Counted from the first letter of the stretch, positions 52,023 to 60,163 are shown. The stretch: 64,000 bases of DNA from JAZOTM01 sp045657625 (GCA_045657625.1 JAZOTM010000023.1:1-64000), one strand, 5' to 3'. The notes: a model not told the origin generated them from the sequence alone. Numbers and translations are program-made.

Positions 52023-52258
52023 ATTTCTTCTCCTAAGGGCTCGCCCCAGTCGAATTCTCCGTTGACTTCTAACTGCCCGTTATATTTCGCCATGCGTTCT
52101 TCTAGGGTTTTGTGTCGGAATGGTTTTGTTAATGTAATTATTCCATTTGAAACTTTTATATCAAGGATATCATTTGTAGAGATATTTGCTGTTTGAAGAA
52201 CTTCTTTTGGAATTCTAATACCTTGGCTATTACCCCATGTTTTTACTTGTGTTTGCAT
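52016..52258 (-). CDS. MazE/AbrB-like antitoxin
   Basis: An 80-residue protein with the AbrB swapped-hairpin motif: TWGNSQGIRIPKEVL near residue 7 and ILDIKVSNGIITLTKP near 30. The acidic tail (EFDWGEPLGEE) is the likely toxin-neutralising part. AAAGGAGG lies just before the ATG at 52258; an earlier in-frame start would run through the operator and is rejected. A palindrome upstream suggests autorepression by the complex. Confidence 0.82.
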   Translation of the reverse strand: MQTQVKTWGNSQGIRIPKEVLQTANISTNDILDIKVSNGIITLTKPFRHKTLEERMAKYNGQLEVNGEFDWGEPLGEEIW

Positions 52259-52274
52259 ATAAAACCTCCTTTGT

Positions 52275-52289
52275 ATATACATTGTATAT
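52275..52289 (-). promoter_or_regulatory. Palindromic operator of the MazEF-like pair
   Basis: ATATAC-ATT-GTATAT is a perfect 6-bp inverted repeat with a three-base spacer, 16 bases upstream of the antitoxin start. Autoregulation through such sites is usual for MazE-type antitoxins. Confidence 0.5.
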
Positions 52290-52317
52290 CCGATGCTGGG
52301 TATATGCAAATAAAAAA

Positions 52318-52533
52318 TTATGAAATTAAAAGATATGTTTCTATAACGCGTTTTATATCTGTGGTTATTAAGGGGAGAGAGGTACTTTCTCCTGTCAAGA
52401 TAAGGTCTCGCCCGAGCATGATGTTATGAGAACTATAATCTAAAAGTTTTTGTAGATTCTTGTTTACATAGTCTGGGTCACTAAGCATTCCTAAATGTTC
52501 CCAATAATAGAATTTACGTTGTTTGATATTTAA
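52318..52533 (-). pseudogene. C-terminal fragment of a nuclease-like protein, cut at the IS605 left end
   Basis: Read on the - strand, an open frame with no start encodes about 70 residues: LNIKQRKFYYWEHLGMLSD, then an IMLGRDLILTGE segment and an IKRVIETYLLIS end before a TAA. It matches the end of the protein at 6872-7699 (LNVKTRKEYYWEHCG, FLGEDVIFTLE). The frame runs directly into the left end of the insertion element. The missing front part is not found to the right of the element, so a deletion must have gone with or followed insertion. Confidence 0.65.
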
Positions 52534-52535
52534 GT

Positions 52536-52582
52536 AACGGGGCTTTCACCCCGGTTATTTATAGCCGAGATGAAAGCCCGTT
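52536..52582 (+). repeat. Left-end subterminal hairpin of the IS605 element
   Basis: AACGGGGCTTTCA pairs with TGAAAGCCCGTT (one bulged G); the inner CGGTTA and TAGCCG also pair. TnpA recognises such imperfect single-strand hairpins. Confidence 0.75.
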
Positions 52583-52669
52583 ATTTTATTGTATTGTACA
52601 TACCATATGTATCACGAAAAAATACCGTATATCATTGACTTTCCGATGTTTTTAGCGTATACTATATGT

Positions 52670-53083
52670 ATGGATAGTAAATACACTCACGCAAGAACAT
52701 GCGTATACAATATCAATTATCATATAGTGTGGTGCGTAAAGTATCGTAGAAAAGTTCTAAAGCCCGAAATAGCCAATAGGTTATATGAACTTCTAAAAGC
52801 TATAGGCAATGAGAAAGGCTTTACTGTCGTAGATTGTAAGGTAGGCGAGAGCGACCATGTTCATTGTTTTGTATCTGCTCCACCTAAAATTTCGGTAACA
52901 CAGATAGTGAAGTATCTCAAAGGTATCTCAGGTAACACACTGTTCAAAGAATATCCCGACTTGCGTAAATATCTTTGGAAGGGACAACTTTGGAACGGCT
53001 CATACTTCTGCGAAACGATAGGCTCTACGTCAGAAGAAAACATACTCAAATACATCGAAAGGCAAAAGAACTGTCAGTTATGA
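52670..53083 (+). CDS. tnpA: IS200/IS605 transposase TnpA (HUH Y1)
   Basis: TnpA cuts and joins single-stranded DNA at the element ends. The 137-residue protein shows the HUH motif in SDHVHCF near residue 64 and the catalytic tyrosine in ILKYIERQ near residue 129. The length is standard. The ATG at 52670 is preferred to a non-ATG in-frame codon at 52589 because family members begin with the KYTHARTCVYNINYHIVW segment. The stop codon overlaps the tnpB start (ATGA), so translation is coupled. Confidence 0.95.
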   Translation: MDSKYTHARTCVYNINYHIVWCVKYRRKVLKPEIANRLYELLKAIGNEKGFTVVDCKVGESDHVHCFVSAPPKISVTQIVKYLKGISGNTLFKEYPDLRKYLWKGQLWNGSYFCETIGSTSEENILKYIERQKNCQL

Positions 53084-54216
53084 ATAAAGCAATCAAGTAC
53101 AGAGTGTATCCCACAACTGAACAGAGTATTATGTTTGCTAAAACCTTTGGTTGTTGCCGCAAGGTCTACAATCTTATGCTTTCCGATAAGATTGAAGGTT
53201 ACAAGGCTACTGGTAAGTTCCCAATTGTTACGCCTGCCAAATACAAGAAAGATTATCCTTATCTCAAGGAAGTGGATAGCCTTGCTCTTGCTAATAAGCA
53301 GATGGACTTACAAGAAGCGTTCCGTAGCAGATTTAGTAAGTCCCGTAAAAAGAATAACGGATTCCCTAAATTCAAATCTGCCAAGCATAGTCGTAAGGCT
53401 TATACCACAAATAATCAGAAAGGTACAGTTGCTATCATAGATAACAAATACATCAGACTTCCTAAAATTGGTAAAGTGAAAGCTGCTATCCATCGTATTC
53501 CTGATAGCAACTGGATTATCAAGTCTGCTACGGTATCACAGGAATCAGATGGCAAATATTACATCTCTGTACTTTTTGAGTATGATAATGTCGTAAATCC
53601 TTATGTAGCAGACAAAACCAACGCTATCGGATTAGATTACGCTTCTGATGGTTTGTATGTAGATAGCAATGGTAACGTGGGTACTAATCACAAATACTAT
53701 CGTGAGAGTCATGATAAACTTGCCAAAGCACAACGCAGATTATCCCGTATGCAAGGCTCTAAAAAGCATGAAGATAAATCTGCTAACTATATCAAACAAT
53801 TACGTAAAGTAAACAAAATTCATAGACACATAGCAAATCAGCGTTTGGATAACCTGCATAAGATATCTACTGAGATAGCCAATCAGTATGATGTTGTCTG
53901 CGTGGAATCGCTGAACATGAAGTCTATGGCAAATCACGGTTTTGGTAACGGCAAAGCCACTCTTGATAACGGATATGGTATGTTTCTGTCTATGCTTGAG
54001 TATAAGCTAACTGATAGAAATAAGTATCTTATCAAAGTAGATAAGTGGTTTCCGTCATCACAAATCTGTCATTGTTGTGGAACGCTACATCCTGAAATGA
54101 AGGATTTAGCTATCCGTAAAATAATATGTGATTGCGGTCTTACAATTAGCCGTGACCAAAACGCTGCTATCAACATCCTAAACGAAGGATTACGACTACT
54201 TGCTGAAGTAGCATAA
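53080..54216 (+). CDS. tnpB: TnpB RNA-guided nuclease
   Basis: TnpB is the RuvC-type nuclease related to Cas12 that cuts DNA guided by an RNA made from the right end of its element. The N-terminal helix-turn-helix, then RuvC residues are visible: D in AIGLDYASDG near residue 185, E in VCVESLNM near 275 and D in SRDQNAA near 356. The zinc ribbon has CHCC and CDC pairs near 327-348. With 378 residues and all catalytic positions kept, it appears active. It lies directly behind tnpA. Confidence 0.95.
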   Translation: MNKAIKYRVYPTTEQSIMFAKTFGCCRKVYNLMLSDKIEGYKATGKFPIVTPAKYKKDYPYLKEVDSLALANKQMDLQEAFRSRFSKSRKKNNGFPKFKSAKHSRKAYTTNNQKGTVAIIDNKYIRLPKIGKVKAAIHRIPDSNWIIKSATVSQESDGKYYISVLFEYDNVVNPYVADKTNAIGLDYASDGLYVDSNGNVGTNHKYYRESHDKLAKAQRRLSRMQGSKKHEDKSANYIKQLRKVNKIHRHIANQRLDNLHKISTEIANQYDVVCVESLNMKSMANHGFGNGKATLDNGYGMFLSMLEYKLTDRNKYLIKVDKWFPSSQICHCCGTLHPEMKDLAIRKIICDCGLTISRDQNAAINILNEGLRLLAEVA

Positions 54217-54360
54217 AAACTAAATATTACAGTAGGGATGGAATAGCCCAAACTCATACGCCTGTGGACATTGTGTAAGACATTGAGTTACGTAACATCG
54301 TAGCCAACGCAGTAGTGGTTGAAGCAGGAAGCTCGGTTATTTGTAGCCGAGTAGTTCACT
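54150..54360 (+). ncRNA. Probable omega RNA (reRNA) of TnpB
   Basis: In this family the guide RNA scaffold covers the end of tnpB and the right end; the guide is the flanking sequence just beyond. The GC-rich, hairpin-forming stretch 54217-54360 without a gene fits this. If the element ends at about 54360, the guide would begin with TTCTTCTAGACG. The boundaries are estimates. Confidence 0.5.
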
Positions 54361-55023
54361 TCTTCTAGACGTGTCAAAATATGATTTTGAATATGCAAAA
54401 AAAGTCCTCCTTGTAAAATTTTTTTGTTTTATAAAGTTGAGAAAATGATGATTATTGCTAGATTCTCAGAATGGAATTAGATTTGAAAAGAAAATACCTT
54501 GTTTATAAATGAATCATATATTTGGAAAAGATAAATTGCAAGCAGTATTTGAAAAGATTTATGAAATAAATTAGAAAAAGATAAAATTGTACTGGGTAAA
54601 AATCAGAAAACTGAACAAAAACAAGTAGCTGCAGAATAGCTTAAATGATTGTGACAGGGTAAAGTACTGTAAACAAATAGTTCCACAGTAAAAAATAAAG
54701 ATGAATTTATGTTTTGTATGAAGTAGTTTGAAGAAAGTACCGGCGTGGAAACAAGTTTTGAATAAATACCACGTATATCGCGGAAAGGAATGCCAAGAAA
54801 AAGGAATGCCAAGAACGGCAGGTTAGAACCAAAACAAGGAGTAAAAGCCTAAATAGCCCAAATCCCGACGCGCCTCCAGCTAATGGGGCCTCAACACATA
54901 CACCGCGGATGAGAAAGAGAAATCAAAATCTATCTTCCAAACAACCCTCCCATCAAGTACAATAAAATCAGAAGCGAATAAAAGAGTAACCCAACAAACC
55001 GTACACAACAGGAGGAAATGCCT
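54361..55023. other. Intergenic stretch without a supported gene
   Basis: This 663-base A/T-rich gap contains many stops in all frames. A 15-base unit AAAGGAATGCCAAGA occurs twice (54784-54798 and 54800-54814). Decayed coding sequence is possible, as the composition is coding-like in parts, but no family could be recognised. The sod ribosome site is at its right edge. Confidence 0.5.
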
Positions 55024-55638
55024 ATGTATGAACAGTATCAGTTACCCTATGGCTATGATGCGTTAGAACCAAGCATTGACACATTGACTATGGAGACACA
55101 TCATGGCAAGCATCATGCCACTTACACCAAGACCTTGAATGACACCGTCCAGGCAGCGGGCTTGCCGGAGCAGCCTATTGAGGAATTACTTGGAAATCTG
55201 AACAAGATTGCAGACGAGAATGTGAGAAATATGATTCGAAATCACGGAGGCGGATATTACAATCATAACCTTTATTTCTCAACTTTGACACCGGGAGGCA
55301 GTGCTCCGGAAGGTGCATTCTTAGCCCAGGTAGAGAAGGATTTTGGCAGTTTGGATGTCTGTATAGAACAATTGTCGAAAGCGGCATTGGGACAGTTTGG
55401 ATCCGGATGGGCCTTCTTGTCTGTGAAAGCAGATGGGCCTCTTGTGATTTCAAAAAGCCCAAATCAGGATAATCCGATTAGTGAAGGTACCGGAAATACA
55501 CCGATTTTAGCATTGGATGTTTGGGAACACGCTTATTACTTGAAGTATAAGAATCTGCGTGGAGATTATATCAAGGCGTTCTTTGAAGTAGTAGATTGGA
55601 AGAAAGTATCGGCTTTGTATGAAGCAGCAAAAAAATAG
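55024..55638 (+). CDS. sodA: Superoxide dismutase (Fe/Mn type)
   Basis: The enzyme converts superoxide to oxygen and peroxide in the cytoplasm. Metal ligands are visible as H26 in METHHGKHHATY, H in YYNHNLYF near residue 79, and D and H in LDVWEHAYY near 161-165. The length of 204 residues is normal. GGAGG at 55011-55015 is only two bases from the ATG at 55018 but eight from the ATG at 55024, so the latter is chosen. GQFGSGWAFL near 129 has Q next to FGSGW as in many Mn-type or cambialistic forms; metal choice cannot be settled by sight. Confidence 0.95.
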   Translation: MYEQYQLPYGYDALEPSIDTLTMETHHGKHHATYTKTLNDTVQAAGLPEQPIEELLGNLNKIADENVRNMIRNHGGGYYNHNLYFSTLTPGGSAPEGAFLAQVEKDFGSLDVCIEQLSKAALGQFGSGWAFLSVKADGPLVISKSPNQDNPISEGTGNTPILALDVWEHAYYLKYKNLRGDYIKAFFEVVDWKKVSALYEAAKK

Positions 55639-55649
55639 GCTTATTAGAA

Positions 55650-55695
55650 AATGGAGCTGTCGCACGAAGTGATTGGTGCGCGGCTCCATTTTTTA
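55650..55695 (+). terminator. Terminator of the superoxide dismutase gene
   Basis: AATGGAGC (55650-55657) pairs with GCTCCATT (55683-55690), with an inner CGCAC/GTGCG stem, and runs into TTTTT. Confidence 0.75.
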
Positions 55696-55800
55696 TATCA
55701 TAGGAAATTCCTTTCCTATGATATAAAAATACGCTCCGCTATAGAAGCGCACTCGTGCGAAATGAAATGTTGCATAAATGCAACTGCAGTGTATTGCAGA
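55693..55800 (+). repeat. Array of hairpins, structured repeat copy 2
   Basis: A 15-bp perfect A/T stem (55693-55707 with 55712-55726, loop TTCC) is followed by ACGCTCCGCTATAGAAGCGC (55731-55750), GCAC-TC-GTGC, GTTGCATAAATGCAAC (55769-55784) and a CTGCA/TGCAG stem (to about 55799). The order and much of the sequence are those of copy 1 at 41-149, again right behind a terminator. Confidence 0.65.
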
Positions 55801-55872
55801 TATGATGTAAAAAATGAAATTAAATATACACACAAGAGATGTAGATGTGAATGATTACTGTAAACCAAGACG

Positions 55873-55908
55873 TTTTAGAAAAAAGGTACGTATACCTATT
55901 TTCTAAAA
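55873..55908 (+). repeat. 16-bp near-perfect inverted repeat at a gene breakpoint
   Basis: TTTTAGAAAAAAGGTA and TACCTATTTTCTAAAA pair with one mismatch around CGTA. It lies directly ahead of the 5'-truncated ATPase fragment and may mark a rearrangement end. Confidence 0.55.
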
Positions 55909-55914
55909 TAGAAA

Positions 55915-56262
55915 TTGCAAATAGAGCAATATGGGGTATTGAATGGTCTTCTTAGGAAAAATAATGTTGATGTTGGCGTTGTGGAAATCAGAGCTGACGA
56001 GGATGGAAAAAGAACCAAGAAACAATTAGAAGTAGATTTTGTGGTTAATCAGGGGAGTAAACGTTATTACATACAGTCGGCTTTTGCTTTACCTGATAAG
56101 GACAAAATGGACCAAGAGCAGGCATCGCTCATACGAATATCTGATTCCTTTAAAAAAATAATCATTGTATCTGGGAATGCAAAGATTTGGAGAAATGAGC
56201 AGGGAATCACAATTATGAGCCTATTCGAATTTTTGTTAAATGAGGATAGCCTGGATTATTAG
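55915..56262 (+). pseudogene. 5'-truncated AAA/DUF4143-type ATPase
   Basis: The 115 residues are only the C-terminal domain of this family: VDVGVVEIR, KKQLEVDFVVNQGSKRYYIQ and IIVSGNAKIW, ending in MSLFEFLLN. The Walker A and B part that makes up the first half of the family is missing; upstream are only hairpin repeats. The full-length type is seen at 60773, but the two are not close copies, so this is a separate decayed member. It may still be transcribed; a good start codon is lacking. Confidence 0.75.
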
Positions 56263-56267
56263 AAACG

Positions 56268-56309
56268 AAGGGCGTATAGACCATATAATTTATACGTCCT
56301 TTTTTTTGC
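56268..56309 (+). terminator. Terminator before the galactanase gene
   Basis: AAGGGCGTATA pairs with TATACGTCCTT (one wobble pair) and is followed by seven T residues. Confidence 0.7.
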
Positions 56310-56396
56310 TCTTCAAGAATATTCACTGAAAATCTATCTATATTTCTGTATAAAATGCGAATAGTATTTATATAGGTATCTGTGATACATTTTAAA

Positions 56397-56406
56397 CAAC
56401 CGGTTG
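56397..56406 (+). promoter_or_regulatory. Possible LacI-type operator of the galactanase gene
   Basis: CAACCGGTTG is a perfect palindrome with a central CG, typical of LacI-family sites, 48 bases before the start and probably downstream of the transcription start. The regulator is not in the window. Confidence 0.35.
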
Positions 56407-56453
56407 CGCAATGTCGGCGATATAAGAAACAAAAAATTTAATAGGGGGTTTTT

Positions 56454-58277
56454 ATGAAAGAAAAGAAGGTATTTACGAGAAAGCGGGGGATGGCTTTCTT
56501 ATTTTCGTTCTGTTTTCTTTTTGTACTCATTTTTAGTAATTTTCAGACCACAATGAGGGTAGAGGCAGCAACCACCTCTGTGTCCGGAGTGTCTACGATT
56601 TCAAACCTGTCCAGTGATTTTATCAAGGGGGTAGACATCTCAGCTGTTACGGCACTTGAGAATAGTGGAGCAACCTTTTCCTATCTGGATGGCACCGAAG
56701 GAGTCATCTTTGATATTTTGGCGGGAGCAGGAGTGAACTATGTGCGTATTCGTATTTGGAATAATCCATATGATTCTTCTTCTCCTTATAAAGGCTATGG
56801 TGGCGGAAACTGCGACCTTTACAATGCCAAGGTTTTAGGAAAAAGAGCAACAGATGCGGGAATGAAGGTTTTTATTGACTTCCATTATTCTGATTTTTGG
56901 GCTGATCCTGAGAAGCAGTATGCACCAAAAGAATGGGCAGATTACAGCGTTTCTGAAAAAGAGACAGCCGTATATGGTTACACCTATTGGGCACTTGGAG
57001 AATTGTTGGATTACGGCGTAGATATTGGAATCGTGCAGATTGGAAATGAAACCAATGGGTCCATGTGTGGAGTAGGGGGACTTTATGATGGAACCTGGGA
57101 TTTGAGTACCGGTGTTGCTGCCATGATGCAGCAGGGATGCTATGCGGTGGATGATATCAATTCCGCTTATGGCACCAGTATTTTGAAGGCACTTCATTTC
57201 ACAGATCTTTTGACCAATGGGGAGTGGTATGCCCAGTGCCTGGACGAACAGGGCGTGGATTATGATATTTTTTCCACTTCTTTTTATCCAATGTGGCATG
57301 GTACCACCAGTGATTTGGCCACAACTTTGACTAATATCGCAAAGACTTACAATAAAAAGGTTATGGTGGCAGAAGTGGCATATCCATATACCATGACAGA
57401 TTCCGATGGCACCGGAAATACCGTTTCCTCTACTTCCGGCTGCAGCTATTTGAATTATGATATTAGCGTAGATGGACAGGCTCAGGCCCTTCGGGATGTA
57501 TTTGCAGCAGTGAACCAGGTAAACACCAATTACAAGTCCGGTTACGGACTGGGAGCCTTTTATTGGGAACCGGAATGGATTGGGGTAGATAGTTCCACCT
57601 GGGGAACCTATGGTTCCGGTTGGGCTAGTTCTACCTCCGGAAATTATGAACTTTTATATAGCAGCAGCGTGAATTATTATTCTACTACTGACAAGGGATC
57701 TTCTTGGGACAATATGACCTTGTTTGACTCCAATGGACAGGCTATGAAGTCCTTGTATGTATTCAATGATATCAGTGGAACAGCCAGCACGACTTCGTCC
57801 GGAGGCTCCTCCAGTAGCTCTTCCAGTAGTTCTTCTTTAGAAGGAACCTACTACATCAAGAGTTATTATAGTGGAAAATATTTGGATATTTCCGGTAATT
57901 CTTCATCGAATAATGCAAACTTGGTACAGTACACTTACAATGGTGGTACTGAGCAGAAGTTCAAACTGGTACAGAATAGTGATGGATATTATTACATTTA
58001 TACCGGCTCTTCCAGCTATACCAAAGTACTGGATGTGGCAAAAAAGAGTACTGCAGATGGAACCAACATAGCGCAGTACACCTACAACGGTGGTACCAAT
58101 CAGCAGTTCCAATTAGTGGAAGTATCATCCGGAGTATATGCAATTAAGACAAGAGTGAGTGCTTGCGCTTCCTGTCTGGATGTCTATGGCTGGAGCACGG
58201 AGGATGGTGGCAATATCGCACAGTATACCTACTGGGGTGGCGCCTGCCAGTTGTGGTATTTAGAATCAGCAGAATAA
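56454..58277 (+). CDS. Secreted GH53 endo-beta-1,4-galactanase with ricin-type lectin domain
   Basis: GH53 enzymes cut beta-1,4-galactan side chains of pectin. A signal peptide (basic start, hydrophobic 13-30, cleavage near VEAA at 36) leads to a GH53 barrel (about 55-430): the acid/base glutamate lies in QIGNETNG near 197 and the nucleophile in MVAEVAYP near 305. A serine-rich linker (450-465) joins a C-terminal ricin B-like domain (468-605) with QYTYNGGT-type repeats, a carbohydrate-binding module. No LPXTG motif or other anchor is seen, so it is released. It stands alone, with terminators on both sides, far from any transporter. Confidence 0.9.
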   Translation: MKEKKVFTRKRGMAFLFSFCFLFVLIFSNFQTTMRVEAATTSVSGVSTISNLSSDFIKGVDISAVTALENSGATFSYLDGTEGVIFDILAGAGVNYVRIRIWNNPYDSSSPYKGYGGGNCDLYNAKVLGKRATDAGMKVFIDFHYSDFWADPEKQYAPKEWADYSVSEKETAVYGYTYWALGELLDYGVDIGIVQIGNETNGSMCGVGGLYDGTWDLSTGVAAMMQQGCYAVDDINSAYGTSILKALHFTDLLTNGEWYAQCLDEQGVDYDIFSTSFYPMWHGTTSDLATTLTNIAKTYNKKVMVAEVAYPYTMTDSDGTGNTVSSTSGCSYLNYDISVDGQAQALRDVFAAVNQVNTNYKSGYGLGAFYWEPEWIGVDSSTWGTYGSGWASSTSGNYELLYSSSVNYYSTTDKGSSWDNMTLFDSNGQAMKSLYVFNDISGTASTTSSGGSSSSSSSSSSLEGTYYIKSYYSGKYLDISGNSSSNNANLVQYTYNGGTEQKFKLVQNSDGYYYIYTGSSSYTKVLDVAKKSTADGTNIAQYTYNGGTNQQFQLVEVSSGVYAIKTRVSACASCLDVYGWSTEDGGNIAQYTYWGGACQLWYLESAE

Positions 58278-58286
58278 AGAGGACTG

Positions 58287-58320
58287 AAATGCCGGAATCG
58301 TTGGATTCCGGCATTTTGTT
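58287..58320 (+). terminator. Terminator of the galactanase gene
   Basis: AAATGCCGGAATC (58287-58299) pairs perfectly with GATTCCGGCATTT (58304-58316) around GTTG. Confidence 0.85.
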
Positions 58321-58412
58321 TCTTGGGTATGGTACCTTGACAAGTAAAAAAAAACAGCTAAAATTGTATTACTTCCAAAAGAAGGAACTAATACAATAGA
58401 GAGGAGCTATTT

Positions 58413-59534
58413 ATGGTTTTAATGAATTTAAAATTGGATAATTACATGGCCTTCAATGATTTTGAAATGAATATGTCATACCCAAAGAAAATTGTTAGAA
58501 ATCAATTGGTAGAGAATCTAAAAGATCATCCAAACTTTAGATATAGAAAGTTAAATATTCTTATGGGATCAAATGCTTCCGGAAAAACTTCTATTGGAAA
58601 AATGTTGATGAGTATATTTAATTTTATTGGACGAAAAGAATTTATAAATTTAATTTCTTATATTAGTGATAAAAAAAGGAATGCTACATTTGAGGTGCAA
58701 TTTGTGGTACATGATACATTTTATAGAGTATCATCTGTTATTCAAGGACAAAAAAAGGATGATGAAGAATATTCCAGTGAAAATTTTCTTACTAAAGTTG
58801 AAAAGATTGTGATAAATAAAAGCGATACTTATGAAAGGTGTTTGGAAAGACTAGACAAGATTAATGATGCTGAATTTAATAACGACTTTATTAGAGAATT
58901 GGAAAAAGTTGAAAAGTTATCATGGGCATTTGAATTTCCTAGCGATAGTCGGAGAGTGGCATCTGGATATATACCGGAAAATGAAGAAAAGTATTTAACA
59001 ATTCTACAAAACACATTGCAAGCATTGGATCCGTTAATAACTACGGTGGAAAAAGTAAGTGAGGTGAAGGACACATATATAGTAAAACTTGGAAACGAAT
59101 CTATTATAATAAAAAATGGAAAAGTTGTAGGTGATGATAAACTTTCAAGTGGAACAAAAGAGGGAATAAGTCTTGCCAATATGTATGCAGCTTTGGTCGG
59201 TGGAGGTTATGCATTCTTCTATTGTGATGAAAAGTTTTTATATATACATTCTGATGTGGAAAAGGCTTTTTTGTCATTAATGGTTCAAAAATTGGAAGGG
59301 GATTGCCAGCTATTCTTTACAACACATAATACAGATATTTTAGATATGGACTTTCCTAAACATAGTTATAATTTCTTGAAAAAAGAAATTTATGGTGAGG
59401 AATGTTATATTTCTGTAAAAAATGCAGGAGATTATGTGAAAAAAAATCGGGATTCCGTGAAAAATGCAGTTCAAAACGATTTGTTTTCAGTAGCACCTAT
59501 GTTAGAAAAAGTATTTGCATTGGCGGAAATTTGA
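58413..59534 (+). CDS. AAA ATPase of the OLD/RecF-like (AAA_15) class
   Basis: A 373-residue ABC-type ATPase with Walker A GSNASGKTS near residue 51, signature-like LSSGTKEGISLANMY near 246, Walker B FFYCDEKF near 269 and the H-switch FFTTHNTDILD near 304. Such proteins pair with a TOPRIM or RloB-like nuclease in defence modules; the gene directly downstream fits that role but is broken. The codon use is more A/T-rich than that of the core genes. GAGAGGAG precedes the start. On its own the protein probably has no effector. Confidence 0.82.
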   Translation: MVLMNLKLDNYMAFNDFEMNMSYPKKIVRNQLVENLKDHPNFRYRKLNILMGSNASGKTSIGKMLMSIFNFIGRKEFINLISYISDKKRNATFEVQFVVHDTFYRVSSVIQGQKKDDEEYSSENFLTKVEKIVINKSDTYERCLERLDKINDAEFNNDFIRELEKVEKLSWAFEFPSDSRRVASGYIPENEEKYLTILQNTLQALDPLITTVEKVSEVKDTYIVKLGNESIIIKNGKVVGDDKLSSGTKEGISLANMYAALVGGGYAFFYCDEKFLYIHSDVEKAFLSLMVQKLEGDCQLFFTTHNTDILDMDFPKHSYNFLKKEIYGEECYISVKNAGDYVKKNRDSVKNAVQNDLFSVAPMLEKVFALAEI

Positions 59535-59543
59535 GAGGCGATT

Positions 59544-60050
59544 ATGGGGGATATTTATCAATATTTTGTTGAGGGGGAGAATGAAAAACGTCTTATAGAA
59601 GTATTAAAAACGGATATGGGTATGATTCAACCGGGTAAAGTACAGATAGTGAATGTTGTTTAAGAAAGATTGACGGACCTTAAGTTGAGAGTTTTATCCA
59701 AAGATACAATACTGGTTTTTGTTTTTGATACAGATACGGACAACATAGATGTTCTTAGAAAAAATATTAATAAAGCTAATAAAGCATCCAATATTAAAGC
59801 AGTACGGCTTATAACACAAGTAAAAAATATCGAAGATGAACTAGTACGAAGCACAAATATAAAAAGAATCGAAGAATTGTTAAATTCAAGGAGTAAGACG
59901 GATTTTAAACGAGACTTTATAAGGGAGCGACACTTGAAACAGAAGTTGGAAGCGAAAGGTTTTGATATAGGATTATTATGGTGTAAAGAACCAACGGGAG
60001 TGTTTGTTGGAATAAAAAATGATGCTGTTGTATTAAAATGTTGCAAATAA
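59544..60050 (+). pseudogene. TOPRIM/RloB-like effector gene with an in-frame stop
   Basis: The first 39 codons encode a TOPRIM-like start (YFVEGENEKRLIEVL, with the conserved glutamate) and end in TAA at 59661-59663. The same frame continues without further stops to 60050 and holds the second TOPRIM motif VFVFDTDTD near residue 74. One base change, for example CAA to TAA, would explain the break. The restored protein would have 168 residues. It starts 9 bases after the ATPase gene. TAA is not a usual recoding codon, so this is likely a recent inactivation or a sequencing error. Confidence 0.72.
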
Positions 60051-60163
60051 TCTAAGGAGATTAGACTGTAGTCACTCAATTGTAATCCAAGATTTTTTAA
60101 GTGGAAAGATAATGCCTCTTATGGTTTAAAAGGTTATAATGATAACAAGAAGGATTTTGTACT

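Larger units (their letters stand above)
52528..54360 (+). mobile_element. IS200/IS605 family insertion sequence with tnpA and tnpB
   Basis: The element carries an HUH transposase and TnpB in overlapping order. The left end has a hairpin: 52536-52548 pairs with 52571-52582 with one bulge, around an inner CGGTTA/TAGCCG stem. The right end has CTCGGTTA-TTTG-TAGCCGAG at 54332-54351. Such subterminal hairpins, without inverted repeats, define the family. TTGAT at 52523-52527 is a plausible target site. Exact ends were not fixed. Both genes look intact, so the element may be active. Confidence 0.85.

Noticed and set aside
59661..59663. Programmed stop-codon recoding in the TOPRIM-like gene
   Set aside because: The codon is TAA, not TGA or TAG, and no SECIS-like or pseudoknot structure was apparent next to it; a plain nonsense mutation is simpler.
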